Shown here: piece by piece, positions 35,996-43,373 of the stretch | How the letters are laid out: the number at the start of each line of letters is the position of its first letter | Numbering within the stretch: position 1 is the stretch's first letter | Assembly: GCA_018823325.1 (NCBI GenBank) | Contig: JAHJIJ010000019.1 | Location: forward strand, 1-64,000 | Direction of reading: 5' to 3' | DNA from: Alphaproteobacteria bacterium | GTDB lineage: Bacteria > Pseudomonadota > Alphaproteobacteria > Sphingomonadales > Sphingomonadaceae | Length of the DNA: 64,000 bases | The notes under the pieces: generated by a model | What the model was told of the DNA's origin: nothing | The model's input: only the letters and a program-made list of their open reading frames with translations | The model's database searches: none | Translations under genes and position numbers: made by a program

Positions 35996-36514
35996 TCAAT
36001 CTTGGGAGGCCGGCTTCTGAAAGTGTTTTGCGGTGTAGGCGACGGCCTTGGGCAAATTTTCCGCAAATCTGGTCAGCAGCTCACGAAACTTGTCGCGATC
36101 TTCCTTGCTGAACCCGTCGAGCAGCACTTCCTCACGTGAGCGCGCCATCCGGACGATCTGGCGGTGGATCGGCAGGCTATTGGGGGTTGGCCTAGCAAAC
36201 CGGCCGTTGCGATTGGTTTCGATTTCGATCAGGCCATCCTTTTCAAGTTTCTTCAGGGACTGGCTGACGGTGGCCTTGTTCATGCTCAAAATATCGCAGA
36301 TTTCCCAAGCCTGAAGCTCGCCGAATTCGTAAAGGATCGACAGCACACGCATTTCGTTGACGCCCATGCCGAGCACTTCGAGATACATGCGCGACGTGTG
36401 CCATGCATAGCCGTTGTTCGCGACCGTTAGCAGGTGCGGCACGAACTCGTCCTTTCGAAGGAAGGGCTCCCCGTCATATTCGGAGGGCAGTCTATCTTCC
36501 GCCTTTTTCGTCAT
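35996..36514 (-). CDS. MarR family transcriptional regulator
   Basis: A 172-residue winged-helix protein. LQAWEICDILSMNKATVSQS, LKKLEKDGLIEIE and the wing TNRNGRFARPTPN are the DNA-binding parts; in place of the usual Asp-Arg-Arg turn it has Asn-Arg-Asn-Gly-Arg, a noticeable variation. ATG 36514 follows GATGGGGAAAA. It is divergent from the P450 gene; two tandem GTTTGG-N4-TAAAC elements lie in the shared gap and are candidate operators. It probably controls the P450-MFS-kinase-TBDR-sulfatase operon. Confidence 0.85.
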   Translation of the reverse strand: MTKKAEDRLPSEYDGEPFLRKDEFVPHLLTVANNGYAWHTSRMYLEVLGMGVNEMRVLSILYEFGELQAWEICDILSMNKATVSQSLKKLEKDGLIEIETNRNGRFARPTPNSLPIHRQIVRMARSREEVLLDGFSKEDRDKFRELLTRFAENLPKAVAYTAKHFQKPASQD

Positions 36515-36586
36515 TTTTCCCCATCGCGCTGCGACGCAACGTCGTCGCATTTACCGGAATGCTACATTCTCGGTTGACTGTCTAGA

Positions 36587-36618
36587 GTTTGGCTTTAAAC
36601 GACGGTTTGGATATAAAC
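36587..36618. promoter_or_regulatory. tandem GTTTGG-N4-TAAAC elements in MarR/P450 promoter
   Basis: GTTTGGCTTTAAAC (36587-36600) and GTTTGGATATAAAC (36605-36618) are direct copies, each with GTTT/AAAC inverted ends, starting 18 bases apart. TTGACT at 36574 is a possible -35 box, placing the first element over the -10 region of the P450 operon. They are the likely binding sites of the divergent MarR protein. Confidence 0.5.
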
Positions 36619-36652
36619 TGCGGCGCAGACCGAGCAATTGACAGGAGAGGGC

Positions 36653-37855
36653 ATGGGCGTGAGCGCCAAATTCAAGCCGAGCGTCATCGGCATCGATCCC
36701 TTCGCTGAAGAGACGTTGCGTGCGCCTGAGGCTTTCGAACGTGCGGCGCTGTTGGCTGGGCCCGTCCTGTATCTCCCGCAGTATGATCTCTGGGCGCTCG
36801 CCCGCCATGAACTCGTCAAGTCCGCCTTTACGGACTGGCGACGGTTTTCATCCGCGTCGGGCACCGGACTGACCAATATCCGCAAGGCCGAGGTGTGGCG
36901 TCGTCCCAGCCTGATCCTCGAAACCGATCCGCCGGAGCACAGTCGCTACCGCAAGATCATGGCGGCTATTCTGACCGGCAAAACCCTCACGCGCATCCGC
37001 GACCAGTTCAGTCAGGCTGCCGATGAACTGGCTGCGCGCCTTGTGGCGCAGGGCAGGTTCGATGCCGCCAGGGATTTCGCAGAAGTCTTCCCGTTCATCG
37101 TTGTGCCGACGATGCTGGGTCTCCCGCAGGAGGTGCGCCATGCGATGCTCACCTATTCCGAACTCAACTTCAACGCGATGGGACCGGACAACTTCCTGCT
37201 GCAGCAATCGCGCGAAAAGGCAGCGCCGATTCTGGAGATCGTCGCCGAATATTGCCGGCGCGAGCACCTGTCCGACGACGGTCTGGGTGCGCAAATCTAT
37301 GCTGAGTGCGCGGCGGCCGGGGTCGGTGAAGATGATGCGGCCGTGCTGGTTCGCACGTTCTTTTCGGCGAGCATGGATACGACGATGAACGGGATTGGCT
37401 TCACCGTGCAGTCGCTCGCGGAACATCCGGACCAGTGGGCCATGGTGCGCGAAGACCCCTCGCTGGTGAAAGCCGCATTCGACGAAAGCCTGCGGCATCG
37501 CTCGCCCAGTCCTTACATTGGTCGGACGACGGCTTGCGACATCGAGATCGACGGCGTGACGATCCCAGCCGAGAGCAAAGTGCTGCTGCTCGTCGCGGCA
37601 GCAAATCGCGACCCGCGCCGGTTCGAGGAGCCTGATCGCTTTGACCTGCGCCGCAAAACCGCAGGCCATGTGGCGTTCGGTGTCGGCATTCATGCCTGCA
37701 TCGGCCAGATGGTCGCCAAGCTCGAGGCCGAAATGGCGTTGGCGGCGCTGGTCCGTCATGCCAGCGAGATCGTGCTGGACGGCGAGCCGCAATATCAGAT
37801 GAACAATTGGCTCCGGGGCCTCACGTCCCTGCCGGTTCGCACGGTGGCGGCATGA
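36653..37855 (+). CDS. cytochrome P450 (CYP199-like)
   Basis: A 400-residue soluble bacterial P450. The I-helix is SASMDTTMNG with the Asp/Thr-Thr proton-relay residues, ExxR is ESLR, and the heme loop FGVGIHACIG carries Cys349. Several stretches (YSELNFNAMGPDN, LLVAAANRDPRRFEEPDRFD, NNWLRGLTSLPV) match, as I recall the family, the CYP199 group that O-demethylates 4-methoxybenzoate-type aromatic acids. This is a recollection, not an alignment. It needs a putidaredoxin-type ferredoxin and reductase; a fitting ferredoxin is 13 kb away at 50370, but no reductase is in the window. ATG 36653 follows CAGGAGAGGGC. Its stop overlaps the MFS start. Confidence 0.9.
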   Translation: MGVSAKFKPSVIGIDPFAEETLRAPEAFERAALLAGPVLYLPQYDLWALARHELVKSAFTDWRRFSSASGTGLTNIRKAEVWRRPSLILETDPPEHSRYRKIMAAILTGKTLTRIRDQFSQAADELAARLVAQGRFDAARDFAEVFPFIVVPTMLGLPQEVRHAMLTYSELNFNAMGPDNFLLQQSREKAAPILEIVAEYCRREHLSDDGLGAQIYAECAAAGVGEDDAAVLVRTFFSASMDTTMNGIGFTVQSLAEHPDQWAMVREDPSLVKAAFDESLRHRSPSPYIGRTTACDIEIDGVTIPAESKVLLLVAAANRDPRRFEEPDRFDLRRKTAGHVAFGVGIHACIGQMVAKLEAEMALAALVRHASEIVLDGEPQYQMNNWLRGLTSLPVRTVAA

Positions 37856-39183
37856 GCGCCGCCTTGGACCAGGCTTCACCGCTGCCAGATCGGCCAGCGC
37901 CGCGCTTCGCTTATTCTTCGTTGCAGGCGTGGACCGTGGTTGTCCTCCTACTGCTCGCCTACGCGGTTTCCCTGATCGACCGTCAGGTGCTCAGCCTTCT
38001 CGTTCAGCCGATCAAGACGAGCCTGGATATTTCCGACACGCAGATCAGTCTGCTCCACGGGCTTGCCTTTGCCATCTTCTATACCATGTTCGGCATTCTG
38101 ATCGGGCGGGCGGTCGACAAGTATAACCGCCGCAACATCATTGTGGCCGGCATGACGCTCTGGTGCCTGGCGACGGTCGCCTGCGGCCTCGCAAGCAGCT
38201 TTGCGGGATTGTTCATTGCGCGAATGTTCGTCGGTGTGGGTGAGGCCACGCTTTCGCCGGCCGCCTTCTCGATGATCGCCGATTATTTCCCGCCGGAACG
38301 CCGTGCGCGCGCGATGAGCGTGTTTTCGACCGGCGTGTTCGTGGGGTCGGGTCTGGCCCTCATTCTTGGTGGCGCGGCCATCGAAGCGACCGGGCGCTAC
38401 AGCGGCACCCAATTCCCCATCATCGGCGAAGTTTCGGGCTGGCAAATCGCGTTCTTCGCGGTGGGCGCGCCCGGCCTGCTCATCGCCGCGCTGATTATGC
38501 TTGTGCGTGAGCCAGCGCGAATGGAAGTCAGTGCAGACGGCGCCAGCCTGGCCGACAGTCTCGCCTTCTTCCGCCGCAATGGCCCTGCACTGGGCACGAT
38601 GATCCTCGCCTTCGGTGCCAACGGCCTCATTAACTTCAGTCTCTCGGGCTGGGCGCCAACCTACTTTATTCGTGTCTTTGGCTGGTCGGCTGGTCAGATT
38701 GGCGCGATTTACGGAACCTTGCTGCTTGTATGCGGCACGAGCGGCATCATGCTCGGTGGCTGGATCGCCGATCGGCTTGTCCCCAAAATGGGGTCGCGCG
38801 GCGCGCTGGTGACGATGCGCTGGTCCGCCCTGTTGATGGTCCCCTCCCTCGCCGCCTTTGGCTTCGTGTCGACACCGACAACGGCGCTGATGGCGCTGGG
38901 CTGGTCGTGCTTCGTGCTCGGCCTTCCTACCGGGCTCGCCCCCGTCGCGCTCTATTCGATTACGCCGAACCAGTTCCGCGGCCAGGTCACCGCCTGCTAT
39001 CTCTTTGCCGTGACCATGATCGGCATGACGCTCGGCTCGACGCTGATCGCACTGTGCACGGATTACCTCTTCCGGAATGAGGCAGCGGTTGGCCAGTCCC
39101 TCGCACTGGTCGCCAGCTGTGCGGCGGTGGTCAGCTTCATCAGCCTTACGATCTCCCAGCGGATTCAGGGACGCGCATCATGA
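37852..39183 (+). CDS. MFS transporter
   Basis: A 443-residue permease with about 12 helices, the first holding LLLAYAVSLIDRQVLSLLVQ. The IDR motif in the first helix and VDKYNRRNIIVAGMTLW in the second loop place it with the permease at 18081. The start ATGA overlaps the P450 stop, and its own stop overlaps the DHA kinase start, so translation is coupled through three genes. It probably imports, across the inner membrane, the aromatic compound handled by the P450. Confidence 0.9.
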   Translation: MSAALDQASPLPDRPAPRFAYSSLQAWTVVVLLLLAYAVSLIDRQVLSLLVQPIKTSLDISDTQISLLHGLAFAIFYTMFGILIGRAVDKYNRRNIIVAGMTLWCLATVACGLASSFAGLFIARMFVGVGEATLSPAAFSMIADYFPPERRARAMSVFSTGVFVGSGLALILGGAAIEATGRYSGTQFPIIGEVSGWQIAFFAVGAPGLLIAALIMLVREPARMEVSADGASLADSLAFFRRNGPALGTMILAFGANGLINFSLSGWAPTYFIRVFGWSAGQIGAIYGTLLLVCGTSGIMLGGWIADRLVPKMGSRGALVTMRWSALLMVPSLAAFGFVSTPTTALMALGWSCFVLGLPTGLAPVALYSITPNQFRGQVTACYLFAVTMIGMTLGSTLIALCTDYLFRNEAAVGQSLALVASCAAVVSFISLTISQRIQGRAS

Positions 39184-40901
39184 AGAAGCTCATCAATGCA
39201 CCCGACGCGGTCACCAGCGACATGCTGTCCGCGCTCGCTCGCTCCGACAACCGCCTGTTGATCGAGCCGGATCATGGCATCGTCCTGCGGGCTGATTATC
39301 TGGCACATCGAGAGAGCGGCAAGGTCGCGCTGATCTCCGGCGGCGGCTCAGGTCATGAGCCGGCCCATGCGGGCTACGTGGGCAAGGGAATGCTGACTGC
39401 CGCAGTGGCGGGGGAAGTCTTTACCTCCCCCAGCGTCGACGCCGTGCTCGCGGCAATCCGGCTGGTCACCGGCCCGGCGGGATGTCTCCTCATCGTCAAG
39501 AACTACACTGGTGACCGGCTGAACTTCGGTGTCGCCGCTGCAATCGCGCGCGGCGAAGGACTGAATGTCGCGATGGTGCTGGTCGACGACGACATCGCCA
39601 TCCCGGCAGGGAAGAGCCGTGCGGGCGCACGTGGTCTGGCTGGAACCGTGCTCGTGCATAAAGTGGCAGGGGCCTCGGCGGAGGCCGGCACTTCGCTCGA
39701 CGCGCTGGCTGCAGAAGTTCAGACATTCGTCCCTCAAATTGGCACGATGGGCATTGGCCTGTCCGCCTGCACCGTGCCTGCCGCCGGCAAGCCGAGCTTT
39801 GTGCTGGGCGATGGCGAAGTTGAATATGGTCTGGGCATTCACGGTGAGCCTGGCGTCAGCCGTGAACCCATCGATACCGCCGATGCGATCGCCGCGCGTC
39901 TGGTCGGCGCGATTGTGGCAGCCAAGCAGATCCCGGCTGGCAAGCCCGTCGTCCTGCTCGTCAACGGCCTGGGCGGCACCCCGCCAGCCGAGCTTGCTAT
40001 CGTTGCCGGATCGGCAGTGGCGGCCTGTGGCGCGCACGGCCTGCATGTCCGGCGTCTGTTGGTCGGATCGTTTCTCACGGCAATCGAGATGGCAGGCTGC
40101 TCGATCACTTTGGCAACCGCTTCCGACGCCCTGATCGAACGGCTGGAGGCGTCGACCGAGGCTTCGGCCTGGCTGCCAGTGCTGACGCCGTCGGATGCCT
40201 CCCGCACAGTTACGCCGCCGCCGCCTGCGGCTGCTTTGGGCGGAACCACCGGCCCGGCTGCGGACCCAGCCGCACAGAAGATCTTCGATGCGGCTATACG
40301 CAGCGTGGCAAAGGCGCTGATCGAGGCAGAGCCCATGCTGACAGCGCTCGATGCGAAGGTCGGCGATGGTGATCTCGGCATCAGCATGATGCGGGGCGCC
40401 CAAGCGGTACTCGGTGTGATCGATACGCTTGATCTGGCTCATCCCGCTGCTGCGCTGGAGCAGGTGTCGAGCCTGTTGCGGCGCAATGTGGGGGGCACCT
40501 CAGGTCCGCTCTATGCCGCTTTCTCCCTCGCGGTCGCTTTGAGCTTGCGGGATGACGGCGGCGCACTGGCACTGGCGGACTGGGCGCGGGCATTCGACAG
40601 TGGATGCCGTGCCGTCATGGATCTGGGCGGCGCCGGCAAAGGCGACCGGACCATGCTGGATGCCTTGCTGCCTGCGGCAGAAGCGCTTGCAAAGGCTGCG
40701 TCGGAAGGTGTGTCCGCAGGCGAAGGACTGTCCCGTGCCGTGCAGGCGGCGCGGGCCGGCACGAATGAGACCGCTCGCCTCGATCCGCGCTTCGGACGCT
40801 CCAGTTACGTAGGCGACCGCGCGATCGGCCATGTCGATCCCGGCGCCGAGGCTGTCACCATCTGGCTCGGCGCGTTGCCGGGCATTTTCGTCAATCAATA
40901 A
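39180..40901 (+). CDS. single-chain ATP-dependent dihydroxyacetone kinase
   Basis: A 573-residue fusion of DhaK and DhaL domains. In the DhaK part (about 1-330), GGGSGHEPAHAGYVG binds substrate and LGIHGEPG carries His221, which forms the covalent hemiaminal with the ketone in this family. A Pro/Ala-rich linker at about 340-360 joins the DhaL part (about 365-570), where AKVGDGDLGISMMRGA gives the Mg-ATP ligands. It makes dihydroxyacetone phosphate from ATP; single-chain kinases of this type are also known to phosphorylate D-glyceraldehyde. Here the position between a P450/permease and a TBDR/sulfatase is unusual and suggests that the pathway yields a three-carbon keto or aldehyde unit. Confidence 0.9.
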   Translation: MKKLINAPDAVTSDMLSALARSDNRLLIEPDHGIVLRADYLAHRESGKVALISGGGSGHEPAHAGYVGKGMLTAAVAGEVFTSPSVDAVLAAIRLVTGPAGCLLIVKNYTGDRLNFGVAAAIARGEGLNVAMVLVDDDIAIPAGKSRAGARGLAGTVLVHKVAGASAEAGTSLDALAAEVQTFVPQIGTMGIGLSACTVPAAGKPSFVLGDGEVEYGLGIHGEPGVSREPIDTADAIAARLVGAIVAAKQIPAGKPVVLLVNGLGGTPPAELAIVAGSAVAACGAHGLHVRRLLVGSFLTAIEMAGCSITLATASDALIERLEASTEASAWLPVLTPSDASRTVTPPPPAAALGGTTGPAADPAAQKIFDAAIRSVAKALIEAEPMLTALDAKVGDGDLGISMMRGAQAVLGVIDTLDLAHPAAALEQVSSLLRRNVGGTSGPLYAAFSLAVALSLRDDGGALALADWARAFDSGCRAVMDLGGAGKGDRTMLDALLPAAEALAKAASEGVSAGEGLSRAVQAARAGTNETARLDPRFGRSSYVGDRAIGHVDPGAEAVTIWLGALPGIFVNQ

Positions 40902-40925
40902 TCTAAACCAAGGAGGGGAAACCAA

Positions 40926-43313
40926 ATGACCCGGATCATCAGTACGCAACGCTTTTTGGCCGGTACGTCGTTGGCGGCCGCTTTGCTTTTGGCAGGCGTA
41001 GCGAAAGCTCAGGACGTCGGCGCGCAGGTGTCATCCAGCCAGTCATCCGAAACCGTGACGGAAGCTGCGGGTAATACCACGGAAGATATTGTGGTGACGG
41101 CGCAGTTTCGCAGCCAGCGTCTTCAGGACACACCGATCGCGATTACCGCGGTCAGCGGTGCCATGTTGGAATCCAAGGGCGCATCGAGCATCCTGGATGT
41201 CGCCAACACGGCACCTAACGTCACCATGCGTCAGGCCGGCGGCGCGAATGGCGGTGCGGCGCAGGTGTTCATCCGTGGTGTGGGACAGTCCGATTCTCAA
41301 TTCGCCTTTGAGCCTGGCGTCGGCATGTATGTCGACGATGTCTATTATGGCACTGTCTTCGGATCGATTTTCGACCTTCTCGATCTGGAGCGGGTGGAGG
41401 TGCTGCGCGGCCCGCAGGGTACGTTGTCCGGACGGAACTCGATTGGCGGCGCTGTGAAGCTGTTTTCTACCAAGCCCGGTACCGGAAACAGCGGTTATGT
41501 CGAAGCCGCTTATGGCCGCTTCAATCGCCTCGAACTGAAGGGCGCGGCAAATTTCGAACTCGTGCCAGACGTGTTGATGGTGCGTGTTTCGGGCGTGGCC
41601 AAGCGTGCCGACGGCTATTTCAAGCGCTATGATTATGGTTGCCTCAACCCCACGAGTGGTGTCATTTCGTCGGCCTCCGGCAACTGCCAAACCGGCGAGG
41701 AGGGTGGCCGCAATTTCCAGGCCGGCCGCCTCGCCGTGCGGTTCGTGCCTAGCGAGCAGGTTGAGGTGAACCTGATCGGCATGATTACGTCCGATGACTC
41801 GCAGGTTGCGCCCCAAAAGCTGCGCGACATCACGACCCGATCGAACATTCCGGCCAATATCGATCCGCGCATTTTCATTCCCGGTGCGAAGGATCGCTTC
41901 AGCTACGCGACCTACATCAACCCCGCCTTCACTGATCCGGCGCGTTACAACGGCATTCCCGGCACCGGCGCCCACCCCGCGACGGCTCTGGAGCCGAAGC
42001 TGCGGCTGCGCGCGAAAATGGTGTCTGGCTCCATCGATTGGGAGTTGGCGGATGATCTCAAGCTGACGTCTATCACTGCTTATCAGCATTACACTGGCAG
42101 CAACGCGACAGACATCGACCTGACGCCCTATGGCCTCAATACGGTGCTCTCGGCCTATCGCTACGATCAGTTCACGCAGGAAGTGCGACTGGGCGGCGCT
42201 CTCTTCAACCGCTTCCTCGATTACACGGTCGGGGCCTATTATTTTAAATCCGTAGGCCGCTTCAACGGTGCGAACTATAACTTGCCGGGCCTGGCGAACG
42301 AGAACATCTACGCCTCGAACGATCGCATCCCGTCGGAAAGCAAGTCGGTCTTCGCACACCTCACGGCCAACATCACCGACCGACTCTCGGTCATTGGCGG
42401 CATCCGGTATACGAAGGACCGCAAGGACTATCAGTTCGGGCGCCTCAACCCCTATTTCCCCGATCTGCCCGCTTATACTGCCGCCGGCCGCATCAACGGC
42501 GTCGAAGCGAGCTATCGCGGAGACAGTGTCGATTACCGCGCGAACCTGCAGTATCGTTGGTCCGATGCCGTGATGACCTACATCCAGTTCTCCACCGGTT
42601 ATCGCGCGGGTGGCGTCAATCCGCGGCCCTATGTGCTGGATCAGGCGGTTCCTTTCGATCCCGAGCGGCTGAAAGCGTATGAAGCAGGGTTCAAGGCCGA
42701 TCTCTTCGGGCGCGCGCTGCGGCTGAACGGTTCTTTCTTCATCAACGAATACACCGGCATCCTGTTCAACAACCAGTCGCCGACGCCGACATCGGTTCTG
42801 AACGCGACGCCCGTGAATGCGGGTGACGCGCAATTCCAGGGCGTCGAGCTGGAGGTCAACATCCGGCCGTTGGCCGGGCTGCAGATCGACGCGTCGGGAA
42901 GCTATCTCGGCTTCGATTTCAAGCGGATCGGCGCCGCTGGTGCGACAATCACCGGCATCTCGCTCGACAATCGCGCCCCGTTTGCGCCTGAGTGGAAAGG
43001 CAATGTCGGGATTCAATATGAAGTGCTGACAAACGGGGCTGGTACGATCACGCCGCGCGTCGACGTCTCTTACCAATCCTCCTTCTTCCCGCAGGTCGAC
43101 AATGATCTGCGCGCGCAGATCGATGGATACGCCCTCGTGAACTCGCGCCTGACCTGGATGAATGATGATCGCGATCTGCAGGTGGCGCTTTCCGTCACCA
43201 ACCTGTTCGATCGTTATTACGATATCAGTGCGCTCAAATACCCGATCGGTATCGTGTCGGCGACGCCGGCCGCACCGCGCGAATGGCGGATCAGCGTTCG
43301 CAAGAGCTTCTAA
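40926..43313 (+). CDS. TonB-dependent outer-membrane receptor
   Basis: A 795-residue receptor with a signal peptide ending near VAKAQ, TonB box EDIVVTAQFR, plug DTPIAITAVSGAMLESKG and VFIRGVGQSDSQF, ERVEVLRGPQGTLSGRNSIG, and a barrel ending EWRISVRKSF with terminal Phe. This is the second class of receptor in the window (shared with 54226), typical of sphingomonad catabolic clusters. ATG 40926 follows AAGGAGGGGAAACCAA, 24 bases after the kinase stop, so it belongs to the P450 operon. Confidence 0.93.
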   Translation: MTRIISTQRFLAGTSLAAALLLAGVAKAQDVGAQVSSSQSSETVTEAAGNTTEDIVVTAQFRSQRLQDTPIAITAVSGAMLESKGASSILDVANTAPNVTMRQAGGANGGAAQVFIRGVGQSDSQFAFEPGVGMYVDDVYYGTVFGSIFDLLDLERVEVLRGPQGTLSGRNSIGGAVKLFSTKPGTGNSGYVEAAYGRFNRLELKGAANFELVPDVLMVRVSGVAKRADGYFKRYDYGCLNPTSGVISSASGNCQTGEEGGRNFQAGRLAVRFVPSEQVEVNLIGMITSDDSQVAPQKLRDITTRSNIPANIDPRIFIPGAKDRFSYATYINPAFTDPARYNGIPGTGAHPATALEPKLRLRAKMVSGSIDWELADDLKLTSITAYQHYTGSNATDIDLTPYGLNTVLSAYRYDQFTQEVRLGGALFNRFLDYTVGAYYFKSVGRFNGANYNLPGLANENIYASNDRIPSESKSVFAHLTANITDRLSVIGGIRYTKDRKDYQFGRLNPYFPDLPAYTAAGRINGVEASYRGDSVDYRANLQYRWSDAVMTYIQFSTGYRAGGVNPRPYVLDQAVPFDPERLKAYEAGFKADLFGRALRLNGSFFINEYTGILFNNQSPTPTSVLNATPVNAGDAQFQGVELEVNIRPLAGLQIDASGSYLGFDFKRIGAAGATITGISLDNRAPFAPEWKGNVGIQYEVLTNGAGTITPRVDVSYQSSFFPQVDNDLRAQIDGYALVNSRLTWMNDDRDLQVALSVTNLFDRYYDISALKYPIGIVSATPAAPREWRISVRKSF

Positions 43314-43320
43314 TCCCCCT

Positions 43321-43349
43321 GCGCGGCGGGCATATCCTGCCCGCCGCGC
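43321..43349. promoter_or_regulatory. perfect 12-bp GC-rich hairpin between TBDR and arylsulfatase
   Basis: GCGCGGCGGGCA and TGCCCGCCGCGC pair perfectly around the loop TATCC. It begins seven bases after the TBDR stop and ends 24 bases before the sulfatase start, with its ribosome site just beyond. No T-run follows, so it is more likely an mRNA-stability or partial-termination element than a full terminator. Confidence 0.6.
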
Positions 43350-43373
43350 CCCCATTGCTCGAGGAGACTGGTG

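Noticed and set aside
41043-43355. Reverse-strand open frame of about 770 codons
   Set aside because: It is the exact antisense of the TBDR at 40926 and is Arg/His-rich with no domain; long antisense frames are expected in high-GC genes.
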